From NCBI GenBank assembly GCA_040391785.1, contig JBEBXH010000002.1, forward strand, positions 62,001-126,000: DNA of 64,000 nucleotides. Direction: 5' to 3'. The notes below the pieces were generated by a model that saw only the letters and a program-made list of their open reading frames with translations, was not told the origin of the DNA and did not search any database. The position numbers were made by a program, and so were the translations under genes. The DNA is from UBA5239 sp040391785 (GTDB lineage: Bacteria; Verrucomicrobiota; Lentisphaeria; Victivallales; Victivallaceae). Position 1 is the first letter of the stretch, and each line of letters starts with the position of its first letter. This document shows, one piece after another, positions 35,336-44,641 of this stretch.

Positions 35336-35376
35336 GGCATTCATCATCACAGGTGGTTATGATGATGATGAATGCC
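35336..35376. repeat. 14-bp inverted repeat overlapping the integrase leader
   Basis: Perfect arms GGCATTCATCATCA (35336-35349) and TGATGATGAATGCC (35363-35376) with a 13-base loop. The right arm ends 4 bases before the ribosome site AAAGGAGG (35381), so an RNA hairpin here could influence integrase translation. Confidence 0.75.
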
Positions 35377-35394
35377 AAGCAAAGGAGGTCCAGG

Positions 35395-36808
35395 ATGGCT
35401 AAAGTCAAGAAGGCGCTCAGGCGTGAAAAAGGTAGTGGCGGAGTCTACAAGGCTCGCGGGTATTATTATTTGCAGTATACGCCCGAGAAGGGTAAACGGA
35501 AGGCGGTAGCCTTGCGGAGTCCTGCCGGGGAGAGGATTACCGACTTCAGAGAAGCCGAAACTGCTGCTGCGGAGTATCTGCAGAAAGAGAAGGCTTTGCA
35601 GAGCATTGAGAGTCGGGAGCAGTATCTGCATGAGGTTGCTAAAGTTAAGCAGCTTCGGGCGAAGTTGACGATTGCTACTGCTGAGGCGTTTGAGCTTGCG
35701 AACGGTAAGCCGAACGTGCCAAATGTGTCGGAAAAGCATCTGCAGAGGAAGCGGAAGCGCTGGAGCGATTTTTGCCGGTATCTGCGGGATAACTTTAAAA
35801 TCATCACGATTGATGAGGTCACGCCGAGCCATGCGGAGCAGTATGTTTCGTACATGCGCGCGAAGGGGTATTGGCATAAGCCAACGAAAATCTGTCTGGT
35901 AAATCCGGATGAGCCGGATGTGCAGAAGTTGTCGAATACGACTATAAATCGCGCCGTGATGGATTGCCGATGGGTGTTCAACCAATTGGCTCGTGACCTC
36001 GGGTATAGCGCGAGCGATAATCCGTTTTGCGATATCGCCAAGCTCAAAGAAGAGCCGGTGCAGCGTGAGGTCTTTACGGATGACGATTTGCGGGCGATTT
36101 TTCGCAATCCACCGCCGCTGATGGAGGCGCTGTTTACGATTGGTCTGTGTACCGGGCTGCGCGAGGGGGATGTGGCGACGTTGCGCTGGCGGGAGATTAT
36201 TACTTATAATAAAGACGCGCGCGGAAAGCCGGATTTCTATGCCGCTGAAATCGAGCGGGTAACCCGCAAGACCAAGGCGGCGGTATCGATACCGGTGGAG
36301 AAGGAGCTGGCCGATTTTCTGAGCCGTCAATGGGAAATCAGCGGCGACCAGGAATATGTGCTGCCGGAAGCGGCGAAGCTGTATTTCGCCAGCAACAACA
36401 AATTGAGCATGAAGATTATCAAATATCTCCAGTCCATAGGCATCCAGACCAAAGTCAAGGCCGAGGGCCGGGTGAAGAATCAGAGCGTGAAGGATTTTCA
36501 CTCGCTGAGACACAGTTTTTGTTATTATGCCGGGTTGAGGGGCGTTCCGCTGCCGATCGTTCAGAGTAACGTCGGCCATATGAACCCAAAGATGACCATG
36601 TATTCAGAAGCACGCCGACCGCAAGGCCAAGCAGGAAGGGCTGTCGATGATGAACGGGTTGTTGATCGGCAACAGTTTCGGCAATATCAGGCAGATATCT
36701 GATCCGCAACATGAGCTGCGCCAGGAGATTTACCAGATTATTGGCAATGCCTCGGAAGAACAGTTACTGAAATTCAGAGAGTTCCTTAAAAGCGGAGCGA
36801 TATCATGA
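35395..36808 (+). pseudogene. Tyrosine recombinase/integrase with frameshift after the catalytic tyrosine
   Basis: Start ATG 35395 follows AAAGGAGG; frames opening further upstream are leader. The protein has an N-terminal arm-type domain, a SAM-like core (KHLQRKRKRWSDFCRYLRD), and catalytic boxes: Arg in CTGLREGD, HSLRHSF, GHMNPKMTMY with Tyr403. Right after that Tyr the frame shifts: skipping one T at 36603-36604 gives QKHADRKAKQEGLSMM and a natural C-terminus ending at 36808, which then overlaps the next ATG (ATGA). In the present frame the tail is about 30 unrelated residues ending at 36702. It may be inactive, or a sequencing error. Confidence 0.8.
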
Positions 36809-36972
36809 AGAAAAGAACACTAACGCAGGACAGCCTGAAGTCGTATAAATCGAACCTGAAACAGCGATTGAAATTAATACTGGAACATGCGAAGCGTGAA
36901 AAGGATTACGCCTCGAAATCCGGAACCCTGAAAGGCGGCATCGAGGCGCTTTTGAGCGAGCTGAACGAATAA
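36805..36972 (+). CDS. 55-residue basic protein following the integrase
   Basis: MKKRTLTQDSLKSYKSNLKQ... with 55 residues, helical and strongly basic in the first half, ending EALLSELNE. Its ATG overlaps the stop of the frame-corrected integrase by 4 bases, which supports both frames as real. A terminator follows at 36990. No known family; it could be an integrase cofactor or small DNA-binding protein. Confidence 0.6.
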   Translation: MKKRTLTQDSLKSYKSNLKQRLKLILEHAKREKDYASKSGTLKGGIEALLSELNE

Positions 36973-36989
36973 TTGCAAATTGAATGAAT

Positions 36990-37028
36990 GCCGGTTTTGT
37001 CCGAAATGGATGAAACCGGCTATTTTTT
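36990..37028 (+). terminator. Rho-independent terminator after the integrase operon
   Basis: Arms GCCGGTTT and AAACCGGC, 15-base loop, then TATTTTTTTG. Placed 18 bases after the small ORF. Confidence 0.85.
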
Positions 37029-37105
37029 TGTCTAAAGTCGCGATCATTGATGCAAGTGTTTTCTTGCAGTTATGATTTTCTGTGGTTATTGATGGAAACC
37101 TGTCG

Positions 37106-37111
37106 TATAAT
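37106..37111 (+). promoter_or_regulatory. Candidate -10 box upstream of the cloverleaf leader
   Basis: TATAAT at 37106-37111. The -35 position is weak (TGGTTA about 17 bases upstream). Initiation near 37118 would put the structured region in the 5' leader of the Xis-like gene. Confidence 0.4.
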
Positions 37112-37139
37112 ATCTCCTGCGGATTAACATTGAAATAGG

Positions 37140-37217
37140 AATAATTTCGCCCTGTGGGCGACCAGCGCTATCCGCGCGCTGGACCGCGTGCGGCAACGTG
37201 CCGCTGCGATGATTATT
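37140..37217 (+). ncRNA. Possible cloverleaf-like structured RNA or leader
   Basis: Three adjacent perfect hairpins, CGCCC/GGGCG (3-base loop), CCAGCGC/GCGCTGG (7-base loop), GCGGCA/TGCCGC (3-base loop), are enclosed by AATAAT (37140-37145) pairing with ATTATT (37212-37217). The GC-rich stretch stands out in AT-rich DNA. It is not a tRNA: no GTTC T-loop and no tRNA-like anticodon arm. It lies just ahead of a ribosome site (AGGAGA) and ATG 37240, so it may be a regulatory leader or a separate small RNA. Confidence 0.5.
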
Positions 37218-37239
37218 TAAGCACAATAGGAGAGATTAT

Positions 37240-37548
37240 ATGATTCAACCGAAAACCATCGAAACCATCATCAAAGTGGCGCAACCGCTGATCGAATGCA
37301 GCGCAATTCCATCCGAAGAAATTCAGCAGCTCAAAGAACGGCAAAACCATGTTGCGAAAAACGACTATGAGATTCTTGCGTTGAAAACCATCGAGGAGGC
37401 TGCTCGAATTCTGCGTACTACGCCAAAAAGTATTCATGAGCTCGCTAAGGCCGGGGAAATTGAGAAAATTCATTTTTCGCGGAAAAAAGTTCTGATCCCG
37501 GAAGCCAACATTGCCAGCTATATCGAGCGATATAGAAACAAATCGTAA
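37240..37548 (+). CDS. Xis-like helix-turn-helix protein (island 2)
   Basis: 102 residues: N-terminal helical segment (IQPKTIETIIKVAQPLIECSAIPSEEIQQLKER) then an excisionase-type HTH (LKTIEEAARILRTTPKSIHELAKAGEIEKIHFSRKKVLIPEANIASYIERYR). The bipartite plan is shared with two proteins of the first element (18385-18726, 25398-25736). It is preceded by AGGAGA and by the cloverleaf-like leader. Possibly an excision factor for the broken integrase or a regulator of the cargo. Confidence 0.78.
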   Translation: MIQPKTIETIIKVAQPLIECSAIPSEEIQQLKERQNHVAKNDYEILALKTIEEAARILRTTPKSIHELAKAGEIEKIHFSRKKVLIPEANIASYIERYRNKS

Positions 37549-37667
37549 CGTCTCAGTGATTTCGCTCGAATGATGAATTTGATTTGGCAGTATTATTTAT
37601 CAGGTTATATTTCTGTGGAATGCGGCAAATCAGCGGAATGAAATTTTCGAGCAAGGGAGGATCATGA

Positions 37668-38514
37668 ATGAGTGGGTTAATATCGGCGGGAACACGGCTG
37701 TTGAAGTTATTGCTGAAGTCGAAATTGCGCGGCGGAGTGGTTCGGCTTCAGGATATTTATACGCTCGCGCTTTCTGAAATGTCAAAAACACTCGGGACGC
37801 CCCCGCCACCCGGTGCAACCCTGACTGGCGAAGTGGAGCGCTTACAGGAGCAATTACCCAAAGCAAATGCAATTCTCGAAGCGCCTGCAGAGTCTGACTT
37901 CAGCGTGGAAAATCCGGTCCAGGCGATGCGTCTGCTATCGTTTTCGCTTGAGACCGGCATTGACCGAAAAATGACGGTTTCCGCCAGGACGCTCCGGGCG
38001 CTCGATGAATTTGCGGCGAATGACTCCATTCCTGACGATCAGAAGGAAAAGATTATCCAACTTGCCGTTGAGTCGTATCTGGTCGGCCTGTTGGCTCCGG
38101 TGATCCACCTTGACATGTTTGAGAAAAAAACTGGATGCGTTGGTACTGGAAACGAAATATCGCACTCGCGAAGAGATGCTGGATGAGTTGAAAAAGGCGC
38201 AAGCGCAGAATACTTCATACGAGCAAATGATTCGTAATTTTGAATCCGGCAATGAACAGATGGCAGAAAAACTTGCCAATATTTCTAAAAAAGTTGAAGC
38301 AACCGGAACAGATATTACCCAGATCAAAGAGCAGACGGCGGGAATTCCGTATTTTGTGGATCAGGACACAAAAGAGGCTCGGACGGATTTTCAACGAATC
38401 AATACATTGAAAGTTTCGCTTGGCCTGGACGAAATCGAGCAAAAAATCCTGAATTTCCATGAGCTTTCTTTCTCTATTTTCATATTTTACAATCTCGCAT
38501 TTTCATTTGAATAA
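37668..38514 (+). pseudogene. Hypothetical coiled-coil protein split by a frameshift at an A7 run
   Basis: Two frames join naturally. The first (37668-38186) reads to HLDMFEKK and then degenerates; the second continues LDALVLETKYRTREEMLDELKKAQAQN to 38514. Removing one A from the seven at 38124-38130 fuses them into about 281 residues. The middle (SVENPVQAMRLLSFSLETGIDRKM, DDQKEKIIQLAVESYL) is helical and the rest coiled coil, with a hydrophobic C-terminus (SIFIFYNLAF). AGGGAGG precedes ATG 37668. No family recognised. It could be a true mutation, a sequencing slip, or slippage on A7. Confidence 0.6.
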
Positions 38515-38581
38515 ATATAAAAATTAAGCTAATTCAGCAGGCCCAAATCACACCAATTTTCACGGTCAATTCGAGGAATGT

Positions 38582-41500
38582 TTATATCCTTCCGCTCTGC
38601 TGCAAATGCTTCAACCCGTGTTCCAGATATGGTTTCATCTTGCTGGTCATGGCAGAAAAACCGAAGAGACGAACGGTTTCACGGAACAGAGTATCCTGTT
38701 CGCAGGATTGAAAATCCATCAGCACTTCATACATGGCGTTGGCTAATTCTTCCGGCGGAATCTCATCGATGTTTCGCCGGGTTAAGGTATCGGAGGAGAC
38801 CCGGTAGCGCCGATATGAGGCAGGAGTTGTTTCGCCGGACCAATAGACATTTTCTCCGGATAGATTGCTTACCGGACAGTCTACGGGCAGACAATCGGAT
38901 ATGATACGTTGAATGCTTTCTCCGGTTCTACTGAACCCCCAGTGTTTAGAAATACGGCGGCGCAGTAATTTCTCGTAAACCGGCGCTTCTGTTTTGACGA
39001 TCGAAGCAATTTGTGCTCGAATGACAGGTATCGCCCGTGGTTCATAAAAATACTCTTGCGGGTATTCACAGGCTGAATGCCATATTTCGTAATCATCATG
39101 GACTCTTTTTATTGGCTGCACCGTCATGCTTGACTCATCCGACTCTGATTCCAATTCCATTTCGTCCTCGTCTTCGATTACGGACGCGGGTTCCGGCGGC
39201 GGTGCATGCAACGCTGCCTCAATGGCCTGGATGATATTTTGCTCGGCGTTTTCCCGATCATGATACCAGTCGGTAATCCACACACGGTGCATGCACCAAC
39301 CTAAATTTCCGAGTACGGAGGTTCGCAAATGATCGCGATCGCGCCCGGTCGCATTCCTGCGATAGTTCAATCCGTCACATTCAATACCCAACAAATAGCG
39401 ATCAGAAAATTCCGGATGAATAACCGCAATGTCGATCTGATAATCCGAACAGCCGACATTTGTCTGAATCTGATATCCTTTGTCCCGTAAAAAATTACTT
39501 ACAGCTTGAATGAACATTTCGCCGGTCGTAGCCTGTTGTGCTTTGGCAGATGTATTATGAATTCCCTTTTCCGCATAATCAAGGAAATACTTCAGATGTG
39601 CAGCTCCGGTTGCCCGGGTACGCGCCAAATCAATCTGCGTGCTTTTGATTGAGCTGAATACAATCACCTGTTCCTTGGCTCTGGTAATGGCTACGTTGAG
39701 ACGCCGTTCACCGCCCAGGCGGTTCAACGGTCCAAAGTTCATGGAAAATTTGCCGTCCTTGTCCGGCGCATAACAAACTGAAAAAAGAATCACATCGCGT
39801 TCATCACCCTGGACATTTTCCAAATTTTTGACAAAAAGCGGTTCTTCCAGTTCATCGCTAAAGAATTTTTCCAACTTCGGATGTTTATTTCGAGCTTGTT
39901 CGAGTAAATCTTCGATCAGATCTTTCTGGGCTTGACTAAAAGTTACAATACCGATGCTCTTGTGACAAGTTTCCTTGTTTTGCAGGCGCTTAATTATATG
40001 CTGGACTAGGATTTCCGCTTCACGGACATTGGTACGGCTCTGTTTCCGGTCATAAATGGCGTCCGGCACAAATATGAATTTCACGCCGAGATGTCCGGCA
40101 TTGGTTGCGGCGGGAAATGTAAACAGGCGATCATCGTAATAATAATGGTTGCTGAATGAAATCAGCGATTCATGGCGGCTGCGGTAATGCCAGTTCAGAT
40201 AGCTGGAATGCACCCCGGCGGCAATACATTCATCAAGAATGCTTTCCATATCCTCGGCAATCTCTTCTTCGATTTCAGGTTCTTCATTATCTCCTTTCTG
40301 AAAGAAATTGGTCGGCGGCATTTGCTTGGGATCGCCTACTACAATCAACTGTTTGGCGCGAGCCGTGACGCCAATGGCATCCCATACCGGTATTTGAGAT
40401 GCTTCATCAAAAACTACCAGATCAAAAGAGGATATTTCCGCCGGCAAATACTGCGCCACCGAAAGCGGACTCATCAGAAAACAGGGTTTCAAGGTTTGTA
40501 ACAAAGTCGGGATCGAAGACAGAAGCTGGCGAACCGGCTTGTGACGCGCACGCTTTTCGCATTCACGCTTGAGAATACCGAGTTCGGTGCCTTCCGGACA
40601 AGGCCCGGTGCGTCTGCGCGGCAGGGCTGCGGTCAGCCTGGCTGCCGTAATTTTCTGTGAAAGCTGAAGATAGCAACGATCCAATTCGCAGAATTTCCGG
40701 ATTCGCTCATTATGAGTACTGCCGATAAAATCACGCAATATCGGGTTTACGGTCAGAATTTGGTCCAACATTACCCGGTGATATGCATAGTCGAATGCTT
40801 CGACCGCTTTTTCCGGGGGAAGTTTCTGCGAAACCAAAAGTTCCGCCAATCCCTGTAATCCAAGATCAACTGCATTCTCTTTTTGGTTTCTCCACAGGCA
40901 AATCCGACGCAGAGATTTGATATGGGTAGAAAGGTTCCGGATGTGACGGTTCAAATCGTCAAGACTGTTTGCCGCCAATGAATTTCCACAGAGCTTCTTC
41001 AGTTCATCGAGTTTCTCATGCAGGATATTCCAATTATTCAGCAACTGATTGATTTTTTCCCGTTCAGCAGAATCCCGTTTATAAATAGTTGTACAATTCG
41101 GCAGAATATTGCGAAGTTCAGCAAAGCAATTTTCCAAAATCACGGCATCCCCCCGACAGCAAGCATGGATACTTTCATTGATTTTCAATGCATCATCCAC
41201 TGATTTTTCAACATCATCCCAATTGGGACTGCCGCCGTGCCATAATCGCCCGAGGCCGCTTTCCAAAATTGCTTTTTTCTGATCAAATTCAATTCGTACT
41301 GCCGAATACTCTCTAATCGGTTCAAGCAAGGAAATCAGCTCATTAATGGTTAACGGTGCAGCACCAAGCTTTTTCAGGCTGCTCAATTCTTTCAAAAGAG
41401 CTTTGTTCCTTAGCCATTTGAATAGAAAAAACTTGCTGTTGTTATCTTTAATTCTCGCGTGCAGAGAGTCGCAATCCATTTCCCCAAAAAGCGCGGTATT

Positions 41501-44446
41501 GTATGAACCCAGCTTATCATTCAATTCAATCAAGCGGCGACCGCTGCGGACTCCGGCAAGCAAATCTTTCGCATCGTTCTTAAAGTTGACTTTAATCATT
41601 TCAGGGGGAATGTCCGGCGCCCCTTTCAAGACTTCTCCAAGCAAAGCAACCTGATAGATATTATCCAGGAGATTCGGGCATGAACCAAATCCAAGCCGTT
41701 CGGCCTGATAACGGTATGCTTTTCCCAATGCCTCGCCAATATCCTGCAGTTCTTTGATAAAAGAACCCAAATCCTTTTCAAGTTTCGGTGTCCAGTCCAG
41801 TGGACGCATAAAACTAAACGCCTCAACCGCTTCCGGCGTTACCTGGGTAAAGGCACTGGCTAAATCCGTTACTGCTTGCTTCAGAATCTGCAATTCCTCT
41901 TTGCTTTGCTCCAACAGATTCAAATCCAGCCACGAAGTCTCATACTCGTCCGATGCAATAATCATCCGTGACAAACATTGATATGCCGAGAGCCCATTCG
42001 GATAGGAATCGTGCAGGCTTTGGACATATCGATTCAAATCGTCACGAAGTATCGTCAATTGATCCGTTATGGTATTCCAGTCGGCGGGCGCGGCATTATC
42101 CACCATCGCCAATACTTCCGAAAATTGTTTTAGAACGTCAGCTTTACCCGTTTTATTTGAATGCAATTCCAAACAGAAAGGTCGCAGGCCGATTGCGCTA
42201 AGCCGGCGATGAACGACATCAAGCGCCGCTTTTTTCTCCGAAACAAACAATACTCTTCTGCCGAGAGCCAAGTTGTGAGCAATGATGTTGGTGATCGTCT
42301 GGGACTTACCGGTCCCCGGAGGGCCATGCAGCACAAAACTTTTACCGGACTCGGAATATTTGACCGCTGTCAGCTGCGATGAGTCCGCACTGGCCGGACA
42401 AAATAATTGCTTGAAATCCAAATGTTTTTCCACCTCGGCCGGTTCAAAAACTTCAATGCCGTCGTCATAGAGTCCTCCTCCGTTAATCAAATGACCAACC
42501 AAGGGATTTTGTCGCAAACTGTCGATTCGATGAGTCAGGTCATTCCACATGATGAACTTATTGAACGAGAAATGTCCAAGCCGAGCTTCTTCACGGATTT
42601 CCCATCCTTTCATATCTTTGATGGTTTGCCGGAAAATCTGCATAACTCGCTCCACATCCACCCCGAAGTCATCTGTAGGCAAAGGATCGATACCGGGAAT
42701 TTTCAATTCAAATTCCCGTCGCAACATTTCCAATAATGTCACATTGACTATGGTATCTTCATCCAACCGCGATATGGCGATACCGCTTTGCAGAGATTTC
42801 CGGGTCAGCCCAACCGGAAGTAACAAGATCGGCGCCTGGTAAGATTTCTCGTCTTTCGGCGATGCTTTCCACTCCAGAAACCCCAACGCCAGAAATAGGG
42901 TATTAACCCCACCCTCTTCCAAATCATTTTTGCTTTGCCGGTAAAGCATAGTCAAACGGCGCAATAAATCGAACGGAGTTAACAGGCTCCATAGTCGATG
43001 CTTATTCAACTCATTATCCAATAAATCCTTAACATTGTCTTTGATTTCCGTATTACGAAGCATAGCCAGGTTATGAAGGTCGCTTTCGCTTAATAAATCG
43101 GCCAAAGGGTTTAATGTAAAGGCTTCGTTAGCAGCAATCTTGTCCTCGAGCGCATAAATATTCGAACAGGCAATTGGAATGATCTGACGGGTATCACGAA
43201 CATTCAAAAGCCGGTTGCGCAAAGAAAGGTCCAGCAGTTTCTGCTGCCAACGGCCAATCCGTCCTTTCGCATTGGAGGAAGAAGCCTGTGACAGGTCGAT
43301 TTCCTGTTGTAATTTCCGTTGAATTTCCGGGCGATATTTCAAAACTTCCCGCTGGGTCGGGTCAAGCTCAATTCCATCAATACTGCGCTTCAGCGGTAAA
43401 GGAGATATCCCGCTATAACGAGCCCGGATTACATCCACTGCACAATGAAAACTGTCATCAATATTCAAGTGTTTTTTGCGGGCGGTAGCCTCAGCTTCGG
43501 AAAACGTGAAATTCCCGGCGACCTGCATTGTTTCCAATACCAGAAACTCATCCAAATCCACCAGTTTGCGAATCGTCTGCAAATCATCCAGCGGGATATC
43601 AGGGAAGTAGTGATCTTCCAAGTGACAGCCAATATAAGCATGGCCGGTATGTAGCATAATCACCGGATGCAATCCACATTGTTCCATAACAGAGGCAAAA
43701 AGCAATGTAAGATCCAGACAAGTTCCTAACCGATATTTGTAAATCATATCCGCAAAACGGATACGCTGTCCTGGCATTCCAAAAGAAGACGCCGGATTGG
43801 AATAATTGATTCCCCAATCATGGATGACCCGAAAAATCGCCTCGCAAATTGCATATACCCGTTTCCGGTCGCCACTTTGATAACCATCGATAGCCGATGA
43901 ATATGTCCGCTTTTCCAACTCCCTGGCCACATCACCCATCAAATGTGAAATCACTTCCATGTTCGGCGTAACGAAGGTACAAAGTAATTCGGGGAAAACC
44001 CTCAATCCAAGCCATTGATCGACCGCAAACAGATCCACCGAATGTTCTGAATGGACCAGTATTTCATCCTTGCATGCAACATCCAGGATTACTTTGCCTG
44101 CAACCTTGTCGGATATTGAAGTCAAAAACGTATAATCAAGTTCAATTCCAAGATCTCTCAATACGAGTTCCTGCCCTGCGCTTAATGACACCACATGAAT
44201 CGTTTTCGAGACAACAAACCCCGGGATGGAACTGAACCGGCACTCAATATCTGAAAAATCTTTGTCTGTTTCATTATGCAGTTTCAACTCAAACACAAAC
44301 GGCATACTGTTCTGCTGCAATGCCAGGTTCAGGAAAGGTAAAACTTCAATACTTGCTTTAAAGATTTTTCCTCCGATATCGATGACTTCTTCCTGATCCA
44401 TTATCGTTCCCTGCTGTGTATCGTTTACATATTCACGCTGATCCAT
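38582..44446 (-). CDS. Giant DUF4011 helicase-nuclease (transglutaminase-like, SF1 helicase, Vsr-like nuclease, DUF3320), putative defence protein
   Basis: 1954 residues. A transglutaminase-like fold lies around residues 215-290 (YRLGTCLDLTLLFASVMEQ with Cys near 243, HTGHAYIG), then DUF4011 (WQQKLLDLSLRNRLLNVRDT). The SF1 helicase is split: Walker A LHGPPGTGKSQT near 709, Walker B VVFDEASQIPVWDA near 1347, motifs VQGDERDVILFSVCY and GGERRLNVAITRAKEQV near 1585. A Vsr/MTES_1575-like nuclease near 1640-1740 has YQIDIAVIHP and LGIECDG, and DUF3320 ends the chain. Proteins of this build occur in anti-phage islands and are thought to attack foreign DNA. The start could be 44446 or ATG 44401, where AGGGA is better spaced. 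Confidence 0.88.
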   Translation of the reverse strand: MDQREYVNDTQQGTIMDQEEVIDIGGKIFKASIEVLPFLNLALQQNSMPFVFELKLHNETDKDFSDIECRFSSIPGFVVSKTIHVVSLSAGQELVLRDLGIELDYTFLTSISDKVAGKVILDVACKDEILVHSEHSVDLFAVDQWLGLRVFPELLCTFVTPNMEVISHLMGDVARELEKRTYSSAIDGYQSGDRKRVYAICEAIFRVIHDWGINYSNPASSFGMPGQRIRFADMIYKYRLGTCLDLTLLFASVMEQCGLHPVIMLHTGHAYIGCHLEDHYFPDIPLDDLQTIRKLVDLDEFLVLETMQVAGNFTFSEAEATARKKHLNIDDSFHCAVDVIRARYSGISPLPLKRSIDGIELDPTQREVLKYRPEIQRKLQQEIDLSQASSSNAKGRIGRWQQKLLDLSLRNRLLNVRDTRQIIPIACSNIYALEDKIAANEAFTLNPLADLLSESDLHNLAMLRNTEIKDNVKDLLDNELNKHRLWSLLTPFDLLRRLTMLYRQSKNDLEEGGVNTLFLALGFLEWKASPKDEKSYQAPILLLPVGLTRKSLQSGIAISRLDEDTIVNVTLLEMLRREFELKIPGIDPLPTDDFGVDVERVMQIFRQTIKDMKGWEIREEARLGHFSFNKFIMWNDLTHRIDSLRQNPLVGHLINGGGLYDDGIEVFEPAEVEKHLDFKQLFCPASADSSQLTAVKYSESGKSFVLHGPPGTGKSQTITNIIAHNLALGRRVLFVSEKKAALDVVHRRLSAIGLRPFCLELHSNKTGKADVLKQFSEVLAMVDNAAPADWNTITDQLTILRDDLNRYVQSLHDSYPNGLSAYQCLSRMIIASDEYETSWLDLNLLEQSKEELQILKQAVTDLASAFTQVTPEAVEAFSFMRPLDWTPKLEKDLGSFIKELQDIGEALGKAYRYQAERLGFGSCPNLLDNIYQVALLGEVLKGAPDIPPEMIKVNFKNDAKDLLAGVRSGRRLIELNDKLGSYNTALFGEMDCDSLHARIKDNNSKFFLFKWLRNKALLKELSSLKKLGAAPLTINELISLLEPIREYSAVRIEFDQKKAILESGLGRLWHGGSPNWDDVEKSVDDALKINESIHACCRGDAVILENCFAELRNILPNCTTIYKRDSAEREKINQLLNNWNILHEKLDELKKLCGNSLAANSLDDLNRHIRNLSTHIKSLRRICLWRNQKENAVDLGLQGLAELLVSQKLPPEKAVEAFDYAYHRVMLDQILTVNPILRDFIGSTHNERIRKFCELDRCYLQLSQKITAARLTAALPRRRTGPCPEGTELGILKRECEKRARHKPVRQLLSSIPTLLQTLKPCFLMSPLSVAQYLPAEISSFDLVVFDEASQIPVWDAIGVTARAKQLIVVGDPKQMPPTNFFQKGDNEEPEIEEEIAEDMESILDECIAAGVHSSYLNWHYRSRHESLISFSNHYYYDDRLFTFPAATNAGHLGVKFIFVPDAIYDRKQSRTNVREAEILVQHIIKRLQNKETCHKSIGIVTFSQAQKDLIEDLLEQARNKHPKLEKFFSDELEEPLFVKNLENVQGDERDVILFSVCYAPDKDGKFSMNFGPLNRLGGERRLNVAITRAKEQVIVFSSIKSTQIDLARTRATGAAHLKYFLDYAEKGIHNTSAKAQQATTGEMFIQAVSNFLRDKGYQIQTNVGCSDYQIDIAVIHPEFSDRYLLGIECDGLNYRRNATGRDRDHLRTSVLGNLGWCMHRVWITDWYHDRENAEQNIIQAIEAALHAPPPEPASVIEDEDEMELESESDESSMTVQPIKRVHDDYEIWHSACEYPQEYFYEPRAIPVIRAQIASIVKTEAPVYEKLLRRRISKHWGFSRTGESIQRIISDCLPVDCPVSNLSGENVYWSGETTPASYRRYRVSSDTLTRRNIDEIPPEELANAMYEVLMDFQSCEQDTLFRETVRLFGFSAMTSKMKPYLEHGLKHLQQSGRI

Positions 44447-44641
44447 TCACTCCAATTCATATTCGGTAAAATAGCATGGCATATCCTACTTGTCAATGTG
44501 CGATTTAGCAGAAGGTAAATTGTAAAATATCGCTTTCCCCGCCAGAGATAAATAATTTTCAACCATATACTTCATGCGGTTTTTATTTCAACCGGATTTG
44601 TATTGATGTACTTTATTTTGATTTTCATGAGATAAAAGGCG

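Noticed and set aside
37140..37217. tRNA gene
   Set aside because: Cloverleaf-like pairing but no T-loop GTTC, no 7-bp acceptor stem of tRNA type and no CCA context.
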